From Margaritifera margaritifera (Eukaryota; Mollusca; Bivalvia; Unionida; Margaritiferidae): a stretch of 64,000 nt of DNA. The notes beneath the pieces were generated by a model, which searched no databases, was not told where the DNA came from, and saw nothing but the letters and a program-made list of their open reading frames with translations. A program made the position numbers and the translations under genes. Within the stretch, counting starts at the first letter, position 1. Each line of letters starts with the position of its first letter. Shown in pieces: positions 55,601 through 64,000 of this stretch. The stretch lies in the NCBI GenBank assembly GCA_029931535.1, contig JAQPZY010001525.1, positions 3,215,001-3,279,000 on the forward strand, read 5' to 3'.

Positions 55601-56458
55601 GGGGTTGGCGGTGTCATACTAACTCAATGACATAAACATGACATTGTATATCGGCCATCTTTTAAGAGCGATACAAGTTTCAACTTTTATCTTGGGTGAG
55701 AAACTGTAGTCGGTTAATATTTTGAGGCACATTTGTGGGCCATAGAGTAAAAATAAACTTGTAGTTCTTGATTCATCCATTCCACTCCCTACATAAATTC
55801 AAGTAAGTTAAGATTTGGCATTCATATTTTTAATTTTAACATTTCATTTATAGGAGAATTCGAGGACAGTCAACCTCTTGGAGTACTTGTTTCCAAGCTG
55901 CAAACAGGGAGAAAGTATTACATTTTCCACTAAATATCCGCTAGCAAAGAGTCTATCAACGGGATTTATTAAACCAAATTATAGCAATATAGCCTTTACG
56001 AACAACAAAATTAATCAGATATAATTTGGTAAAGAAACTGTGTTATCAGACTGTTAGGTTGGTCAGGCCCGCTGACATAAATTCCGAGCCCTGGGCGGAC
56101 GAGTCATAGGCCCCAAAACTAGTTTAATTTTTTTGAATATAAAGCCTGTGTACAGTTTTGCATATACAACCTGCAGTAATCTACCATAAATTAGACTCTT
56201 GCAAGGAAAACATTTTAATATTTACTGCAAAGATGAATTTATTTTTATAACTGAGTTGTCGCCGTACCCCTAGATATCGCGAGCCCATGACCAATTGATC
56301 CCCCGCCCCCCTCCCCCGTCCTCTCGATGGGCCTCGGGATGGTTACCCAAAAGATATAACGATATCAAAATTTAGAGTTGTTAATACAAATTGTCGTAAA
56401 CATGCTTAAACTCGGAAACAGTGAATCCAACATCGAAATTATCCAGTAGCAAACAAAT
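55601..56458. other. block B right part, no gene seen
   Basis: Collinear with 34.4-34.65 kb. A C-rich run at about 56299-56320 (three runs of five or six C) stands out. The left breakpoint of the C/D tandem duplication is at about 56459. Confidence 0.45.
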
Positions 56459-56523
56459 CACGATGCATTTTGTTGAGAAGTGGCAAAACAGCGCAGATAT
56501 ACATATAAATAACTGACAAAACA

Positions 56524-56977
56524 ATGAACAGAATTGGACCCTGGCAGATACATCAAATATGTATGTACACTAATTTATTGTATATGTCTGATGTTACATT
56601 CTCTCTTGCACTACGTATTGGATCTGTTATATATTTTCTACTATTTTGTACATTGGAAGCCCTTATTTTAATCAAACGAACTGGTAAGTTAGCTTCTTAA
56701 TTAAAGTAAAATATTGTTTCAAACATTAATAAACGCATATATTACTTATTATGAAATGAACAAACATAATTACACCCACGTTTTAGTGTAATTTCTTTTT
56801 GGTTTATTTCTAGTTAACCCCTGGCTCTCCAACAAGGTCGGATATATTTTATACAGTCTGTTCGTCATTACGTACGTACGGTCGACACTCGTTCTTATTT
56901 ACGTATGTAATGTCCTTGCACTCGTCTTCGCGGTTAACTCTAGACGAATGAGACTTTGGCCATTTATAGTTGTATAG
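56524..56977 (+). CDS. two-exon gene for a small hydrophobic membrane protein, copy 1
   Basis: Exon 1 (56524-56683) ends ACTG|GTAAGT, and exon 2 (56814-56977) starts after TTTATTTCTAG and ends in TAG. The 130-nt intron has a good donor and a pyrimidine-rich acceptor. Joined in phase 1, the frame is open throughout and gives about 107 residues. One hydrophobic segment is in exon 1 (IGSVIYFLLFCTLEALILI) and a longer one is in exon 2 (VGYILYSLFVITY... LVLIYVCNVLALVFAV). A basic RRMR near the C-terminus suggests a cytosolic end. Internal Met codons at positions 14 and 21 are alternative starts. The family is not recognised; it may be a fragment of a larger multi-pass protein if other exons exist. 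A near-identical copy is at 60752-61205. This stretch is absent from block A. Confidence 0.45.
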
Positions 56978-57179
56978 GTGTAAATTTTTCCGACTATTTT
57001 AGAATATTTTTCTCATCTAGGTAATTTTGGGGCTAGGGGGTACGAGCGATTGTACAAAAATGTAGTAAAAAAAAACATTCGGAATGCGTGATCAATGATC
57101 CAAGTATCAACACTTATTAGACTAGAACTCCTGAATCATTGCCGACATACAGCTAACTGACTTGTTTATTTGACTTGAA

Positions 57180-58088
57180 TAACCTTATGCAAAATTACAG
57201 TATTAGCTTAATGATCACGTACATGCAATACTTAAATCTTTAGATCTCTTTTTGCTTAATTAAGTTACATACTGAAAACCGCGAACTTTGCTTGACAAAG
57301 AGGTTTATTTAAAGCGATATGTTCATTGCTGTTTAATTAACCAAACGTGATACTTGGATTAATTACAAGCTACAAGCAACGCATTTGGAATATATATGTA
57401 TATACTGAGATCACCTTTAGGTAGATAATTAAGAGCAGACTTTCAAACACTGAAAGAGAATTTGTTGCGAAATACGTTCATTAAGCTCAAGGTAGATTGA
57501 AGTTTTCATTGGCGCGAGCAAAAAGAGATTGTTGCATCTTCATTTCAGAACAACATTTTCCTCACATACAGTGATCAGAGAGGTGCAGGCTCTTTTAACA
57601 TACTTTTATACTGTAAAACATTGTCTAAATCTGCATTAGCCGCTGATATTCAATAGTTTTTGTTGTTCCTTTAGAAAGAAGTTTTACAATATAATAAATG
57701 GTCAAGTTCTTAGATGTCCTAACCTAAAACACTCTTCCTGCCTTCCTCATCAGCGTCATATTAACGATTTTTAAAAAAGTTTGTCTGGCGAAAGTGCTGA
57801 TGCAAGACTTATTAACACTTGTCTTCCTCAAAAAAACGTGATGCAGAATACTAAAGGATGTAGGTTGACCGTCTCGCTCTATGTAATAAACAAGAAGCAT
57901 ACTATTGTTAGACGGCATAGATGAATAAAACAGCATGAATTTATAATCCTTTTGACATTTAGGGGTCTAAATGTCTAAAATATAAGACATCATTTGGACA
58001 GGAGTCAGATAGAAATTGTAAATCTCTCTCTCTGTTTGTCCATACAACACACACACACACATTCACACACACACACGCACACACACAC

Positions 58089-58162
<74 letters not shown>

Positions 58163-58904
58163 TGTCCTCAGGACCATTACATTCTTCAATCCACAAGCAC
58201 TGTATAGCCTTTGTCTTACATAAGTTACTTTAGAAAGATATAAATATCACCAACATATGCTCAAATTTATATTTTTTTATACTAAATGTACGTCGGCGTG
58301 TGATCTGTACCTGCGGTGCCACTGCATTACTATCTGTTGACTTTTTACATTAACTCGATGCGTGGTCACTTGGAATATTTTACGACTAACGAGAAATGTA
58401 CTCAATCCTGTGAAACGTAGCCCTAAAGTAGCAGACTTTAACCTATTTTCGGTTTCTCTTAGATTTTCTTCTACGTATTTTTGGTATTTCTTTCTGTGAA
58501 ATATATTCGAAACTCGTGGACATGGGTTTGATTCCCAATAGGATGTAAATTGTAACTTTCTAACTTCTTTGATAGTATTCTTTCTCCACGCTCACACACA
58601 CATGCATACACTACGCAAAAGTAAGCATCACTTGGTATTACTACTAAAATTTGATCCCTACATCCTTAAATAGGATGTCTGACAGTTTCCTAATAGGGGT
58701 CATGTTCTGATGACCGATGATATTATCATGATCGCAAAGTATGTTTCCAATTTTAAGAAATCACTATTAAGCATGAATACCTTCTAATAGCTCAAAAAGC
58801 ACTCGTCACAAAAATATTTTGCAGGCATTTAGCATCACAAATGGATATTTTGTTTGTCCTGTTTCCGACTTTAAATGATGGAATAAAAATATTATACTGA
58901 TTAA
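57180..58904. other. block C non-coding, with long (CA)n at 58046-58163
   Basis: Collinear with 39.63-42.8 kb and 20.5-22.1 kb. The imperfect CA tract ends in a short AT run and is about 30 bp longer than its copy in block D. GGGTTTGATTCCC near 58525 is a possible worn SINE B box. No gene is supported. Confidence 0.5.
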
Positions 58905-59081
58905 GAAATTCTGACAAGCGATCATTATAACATGTTCCAGGAATATCCTTTTTACTTCGACGGTGATAATTCATGGCTCAGATATAAAGAAATATGGGAT
59001 ATGAACATTTGGCAAAATCAAGTTAACTGGGCTATGAGGTTAGAACTGCAATATGTGGAACATTTTTTAACATATAGGTGA
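58905..59081 (+). other. intact short frame related to the decayed tract, copy 1
   Basis: After an in-frame TAA the frame runs 58 codons to TGA, with an ATG at 58932. It includes FQEYPFYFDGDNSWLRY and NIWQNQVNWAM, Trp-rich and protein-like. Blocks A and B hold broken copies. TTCCAG before GAATAT and TATAG|GTGAAG at the end could bound an exon, but similarity to block B extends upstream past the would-be acceptor, which argues against that acceptor. Either a gene piece or the best-preserved part of the decayed element. Confidence 0.35.
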
Positions 59082-59540
59082 AGATATAACATTTTTGTCT
59101 TAATTTGGTTAGATCAATTTACAGACTTCATTTCTTCAATTTAAAAAACATTTGGGTGATGCTGACATTCCAGCTCCATGATGAATTGTGACAGACGGCA
59201 GTGATTTAAAAATAAATTCGGACAATAATCATATTCGTTGTTTGAACTATCAACATATATGTAATTTATTTTGAGTATCACCAAATACAGACTTTAGATG
59301 CTTCTCGGGTAGAACTTAAACAGCAGGTGCCACTGGAAGAAAAGTTTGATTTAAAAAGCACTGAGCAATAAGCAATGTTGAACAAAAAATAATTGCTGGA
59401 AATATATGTCTCTGATAGACAACAGTGATTAAAATACGAAGGAATATTAAGTTTTAATCAAATTATTCGATTTTATGTATTCTGAAACAGACAAAAACAG
59501 TTGCTTCATTATTGGAAATAATATGATAATTTTGTCTTAA

Positions 59541-59544
<4 letters not shown>

Positions 59545-59611
<67 letters not shown>
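59545..59611. repeat. (AT)n microsatellite, unit 1
   Basis: Pure AT tract about 66 bp long. The matching tract in unit 2 (63743-63782) is about 40 bp, so it has changed length since the duplication. Confidence 0.95.
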
Positions 59612-59617
<6 letters not shown>

Positions 59618-59832
59618 GAATGGATGAACTAGACAGATCAGTTCAAATTCCGCACCTTATATACCTGGTGTTGGTTACGGTCTCATAGCTGTAATTGGTG
59701 ATAGTGGGTTGTTGTAATTCCCATAAATAGGTTTAAAATCACCTTGTTATTAAACTTGTTTTATTTCACATTGCACCGACAATTCATGCAATAGTTACCA
59801 CGTTTCTAAAATATGATTTTTTTAATTTTTAG

Positions 59833-59955
59833 GGCGCTCTCTTGTCTTCTGTATTTTTCATAAGGCTAAAAAATGAAATACGAAATAAATTTTCAAGATG
59901 TATCAGAATTAGAAGAAACAATGTCCAGAAAGAAAATGATTTTTATTCCAATTGA
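59833..59955 (+). other. candidate terminal exon, unrecognised
   Basis: A T-rich tract ending TTTTTAG precedes a 40-codon frame (GALLSSVFFIRLKNEIRNKF, then basic residues) to a TGA. The short hydrophobic run followed by a basic tail is reminiscent of the last helix and tail of a seven-helix receptor, but that is weak. It does not join in frame directly to 58905-59081. Unit 2 runs off the window just before this point. Confidence 0.25.
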
Positions 59956-60751
59956 ATGAGTGGAATGACTGGTGCTAGCTTTATTGTTCACACTTTTTTG
60001 AATGTATTAATTATCAACAACAGGAAAGCTTTCAGTTTCAGCCTTTTAAAAAACCCACCAGAGGCGAAGGCTATACAAATAGAAAATGTAAGTTCCAATT
60101 ATTCTACAATAAACAAAGTCACAGTAATGCTAACATTTAGGTCGATTAAATAGCAACACAACTATGGAAAGCACACGTATGATACATTTATACCCAGCAG
60201 GATCTATTACAGACAGTACACTTGAACCATTATAGACAGTAAATTTGAAAGATTTGAAAAGATGTCCTAAATAAAACTTGGATACCAACGGCGTTGACAG
60301 AGAGAGAGAATTTCCAATTCCTATGATATTAGATTTTAACATTTGGATACATTTGGCATAAGATGATATAAGAGGATATTATTATATTGTTTTGGAAACG
60401 GAACCAGCTGCACTAATCCAGGGACGAACGGTTAAGAATGGATTGCAAGAAAAAAAATCCAATAAGCAGAACATGGCAAGCACACCCATCATACAATTAC
60501 AACCAGTATATTCTGAATCCAATGCTGTCTACCGTTAGAATGTTGTTTTTTTGATCATTTCCAATGTTTGCATTGTTCTATATAATAGAAGATGGCTTAA
60601 CAAAAAGGGTGCAAGGATGGATAATGAGAATGAAGTATATGCCCTTTGTAATATCAACTATTGTATTAAATATTATACGGTACAAACACGATGCATTTTG
60701 TTGAGAAGTGGCAAAACAGCGCAGATATACATATAAATAACTGACAAAACA

Positions 60752-61205
60752 ATGAACAGAATTGGACTCTGGCAGATACATCAAATATGTATGTACACTA
60801 ATTTATTGTATATGTCTGATGTTACATCCTCTCTTGCACTACGTATTGGATCTGTTATATATTTTCTACTATTTTGTACATTGGAAGCCCTTATTTTAAT
60901 CAAACGAACTGGTAAGTTAGCTTCTTAATTAAAGTAAAATATTGTTTCAAACATTAATAAACGCATATATTACTTATTATGCAATGAAGAAACATAATTA
61001 CACCCACGTTTTAGTGTAATTTCTTTTTGGTTTATTTCTAGTTAACCCCTGGCTCTCCAACAAGGTCGGATATATTTTATACAGTCTGTCCGTCATTACG
61101 TACGTACGGTCGACACTCGTTCTTATTTACGTATGTAATGTCCTTGCACTCGTCTTCGCGGTTAACTCTAGACGAATGAGACTTTGGCCATTTATAGTTG
61201 TATAG
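60752..61205 (+). CDS. two-exon gene for a small hydrophobic membrane protein, copy 2
   Basis: Exon 1 60752-60911 and exon 2 61042-61205 have the same splice signals as copy 1. Three base differences separate the coding parts of the copies, and all three change the residue: Pro to Leu and Phe to Ser in exon 1, Phe to Ser in exon 2. There is no frameshift or stop. The lack of synonymous change fits neutral drift after a recent duplication as well as it fits function. Confidence 0.43.
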
Positions 61206-62308
61206 GTGTAAATTTTTCCGACTATTTTAGAATATTTCTCTCATCTGGGGAATTTTGGGGCTAGGGGGTACGAGCGATTGTACAAAAATGTAGCAAAAAA
61301 AAAACATTCGCAATGCGTGATCAATGATCCAAGTATCAACACTTATTAGACTAGAACTCCTGAATCATTGCCGACATACAGCTAACTGACTTGTTTATTT
61401 GACTTGAATAACCTTATGCAAAATTACAGTATTAGCTTAATGATCACGTACATGCAACACTTAAATCTTTAGACTCTTTTTGCTTAATTAAGTTACATAC
61501 TGAAAACCGCGAACTTTGCTTGACAAAGAGGTTTATTTAAAGCGATGTGTTCATTGCTGTTTAATTAACCAAACGTGATACTTGGATTAGTTACAAGCTA
61601 CAAGCAACGCATTTGGAATAGATATGTATATATTGAGATCACCTTTAGGTAGATAATTAAGAGCAGACTTTCAAACACTGAAAGAGAATTTGTTGCGAAA
61701 TACGTTCATTAAGCTCAAGGTAGATTGAAGTTTTCATTGGCGCGAGCAAAAAGAGATTGTTGCATCTTCATTTCAGAACAACATTTTCCTCACATACAGT
61801 GATCAGAGAGGTGCAGGCTCTTTTAACATACTTTTATACTGTAAAACATTGTCTAAATCTAAATTAGCCGCTGATATTCAATAGGTTTTGTTGTTCCTTT
61901 AGAAAGAAGTTTTACAATATAATAAATGGTCAAGTTCTTAGATGTCCTAACCTAAAACACTCTTCCTGCCTTCCTCATCAGCGTCATATTAACGATTTTT
62001 AAAAAAAGTTTGTCTGGCGAAAGTGCTGATGCAAGACTTATTAACACTTGTCTTCCTCAAAAAAACGTGATGCCGAATACTAAAGGATGTAGGTTGACCG
62101 TCTCGCTCTATGTAATAAACAAGAAGCATACTATTGTTAGACGGCATAGATGAATAAAACAGCATGAATTTATAATCCTTTTGACATTTAGGGGTCTAAA
62201 TGTCTAAAATATAAGACATCATTTGGACAGGAGTCAGATAGAAATTGTAAATCTCTCTCTCTGTTTGTCCATGCAACACACACACATTCACACACACACA
62301 CACACACG

Positions 62309-62359
<51 letters not shown>

Positions 62360-63103
62360 TTTGTTCTCAGGACCATTACATTCTTCAATCCACAAGCACT
62401 GTAAAGCCTTTGTCTTACATAAGTTACTTTAGAAAGATATAAATATCACCAACATATGCTCAAATTTATATTTTTTTATACTAAATGTACGTCGGCGTGT
62501 GATCTGTACCTGCGGTGCCATTGCATTACTATCTGTTGACTTTTTACATTAACTCGATGCGTGGTCACTTGGAATATTTTACGACTAACGAGAAATGTAC
62601 TCAATCCTGTGAAACGTAGCCCTAAAGTAGCAGACTTTAACCTATTTTCGGTTTCTCTTAGATTTTCTTCTACGTATTTTTGGTATTTCTTTCTGTGAAA
62701 TATATTCGAAACTCGTGGACATGGGTTTGATTCCCAATAGGATGTAAATTGTAACTTTCTAACTTCTTTGATAGTATTCTTTCTCCACGCTCACACACAC
62801 ATGCATACACTACGCAAAAGTAAGCATCACTTGGTATTACTACTAAAATTTGATCCCTACATCCTTAAATAGGATGTCTGACAGTTTCCTAATAGGGGTC
62901 ATGTTCTGATGACCGATGATATTATCATGATCGCAAAGTATGTTTCCAATTTTAAGAAATCACTATTAAGCATGAATACCTTCTAATAGCTCAAAAAGCA
63001 CTCGTCACAAAAATATTTTGCAGGCATTTAGCATCACAAATGGATATTTTGTTTGTCCTGTTTCCGACTTTAAATGATGGAATAAAAATATTATACTGAT
63101 TAA

Positions 63104-63280
63104 GAAATTCTGACAAGCGATCATTATAACATGTTCCAGGAATATCCTTTTTACTTCGACGGTGATAATTCATGGCTCAGATATAAAGAAATATGGGATA
63201 TGAACATTTGGCAAAATCAAGTTAACTGGGCTATGAGGTTAGAACTGCAATATGTGGAACATTTTTTAACATATAGGTGA
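63104..63280 (+). other. intact short frame related to the decayed tract, copy 2
   Basis: Same sequence as 58905-59081 over the frame, carried along by the tandem duplication. Confidence 0.35.
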
Positions 63281-63739
63281 AGATATAACATTTTTGTCTT
63301 AATTTGGTTAGATCAATTTACAGACTTCATTTCTTCAATTTAAAAAACATTTGGGTGATGCTGACATTCCAGCTCCATGATGAATTGTGACAGACGGCAG
63401 TGATTTAAAAATAAATTCGGACAATAATCATGTTCGTTGTTAGAACTATCAACATATGTGTAATTTATTTTGAGTATCACCAAATACAGACTTTAGATGC
63501 TTCTCGGGTAGAACTTAAACAGCAGGTGCCACTGGAAGAAAAGTTTGATTTAAAACGCACTGAGCAATAAGCAATGTTGAACAAAAAATAATTGCTGGAA
63601 ATATATGTTTCTGATATACAACAGTGATTAAAATACGAAGGAATATTCAGCTTTAATCAAATTATTCGATTTTATGTATTCTGAAACAGACAAAAACAGT
63701 TGCTTCATTATTAGAAATAATATGATAATTTTGTCTTAA

Positions 63740-63786
<47 letters not shown>

Positions 63787-64000
63787 TCATGAATGGATGA
63801 ACTAGACAGATCAGTTCAAATTCCGCACCTTATATACCTGGTGTTGGTTACGGTCTCATAGCTGTGATTGGTGATAGTGGGTTGTTGTAATTCCCACAAA
63901 TAGGTTTAAAATCACCTTGTTATTAAACTTGTTTTATTTCACATTGCACCGACAATTCATGCAATAGTTACCACGTTTCTAAAATATGATTTTTTTTAAT

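Larger units (their letters stand above)
56459..60686. repeat. 4.2-kb tandem duplication, unit 1 (contains block C)
   Basis: This matches 60687 onwards at offset 4228, which drifts to 4173 by the right end, mainly through microsatellite length changes. Divergence is only a few substitutions per kilobase by eye. Sequence to the left of 56459 is unrelated to that left of 60687, apart from the shared CA before CGATGC, so the breakpoints are sharp. From about 57180 the unit is also a diverged copy of 39.6-44.3 kb (block B) and 20.5-22.3 kb (block A). Confidence 0.93.
60687..64000. repeat. 4.2-kb tandem duplication, unit 2 (truncated by window end)
   Basis: Direct copy of 56459 to about 59827. 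It carries its own copy of the two-exon gene (60752-61205), the CA tract (62275-62360), the short Trp-rich frame (63104-63280) and the AT tract (63743-63782). Confidence 0.93.

Noticed and set aside
57959..58233. His-Thr and Cys-Val frames over the CA tracts (also at 21396-21703, 28515-28884 and 62188-62432)
   Set aside because: Translations of dinucleotide repeats.
56524..59955. One seven-helix receptor gene made of all candidate exons in block C
   Set aside because: The 56814 exon ends in a stop, 58905-59081 does not join in frame to 59833-59955, and the resemblance of the last frame to a receptor tail is weak.

Overview
The window looks like gene-poor, repeat-rich DNA of an animal nuclear genome, most likely a lophotrochozoan. 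A mollusc or cephalopod fits the A+T-rich sequence, the many long (AT)n, (CA)n, (GA)n and tetranucleotide tracts, the tRNA-derived SINE and the kinds of retroelements present. The species assignment is inference. There is no bacterial-style gene organisation, and no rRNA or intact tRNA gene was seen.

The clearest feature is a complete LTR retrotransposon at 13167-19750. Its two 727-bp LTRs look identical by eye. It carries a primer-binding site matching tRNA-Pro, a polypurine tract and one long gag-pol frame broken by a single TAG. The reverse transcriptase is of Ty3/gypsy type, but the order is gag, protease, integrase, reverse transcriptase, RNase H, with integrase before RT. That order defines the Gmr1-like group.

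Most of the rest is old segmental duplication. Block A (about 10.7-35 kb) and block B (about 36-57.1 kb) are diverged but collinear copies of one ancestral unit. A third partial copy, block C (57.18-60.69 kb), follows. Block D (60.69 kb to the window end) is a recent tandem repeat of 56459-60686. The LTR element sits in block A and is missing at the matching place in block B, so it arrived after the A/B split. Block B carries a 47-bp x 4 minisatellite that blocks C and D lack.

Blocks A and B also hold degenerate relics of a DIRS-like tyrosine-recombinase retrotransposon on the minus strand (27.2-28.15 kb and 53.65-55.6 kb). Each is associated with an array of about 54-bp units. A long decayed coding tract of unknown origin on the plus strand (44.8-49.6 kb) has recognisable remnants in block A.

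Candidate host coding sequence is sparse. There is a first coding exon at 5462-5647 with a splice donor. A two-exon gene for a small hydrophobic protein is present twice (56524-56977 and 60752-61205). Several short frames are conserved between blocks. The remainder is intergenic or intronic sequence with microsatellites, SINE pieces and a pogo/Tigger-like remnant at the left end.
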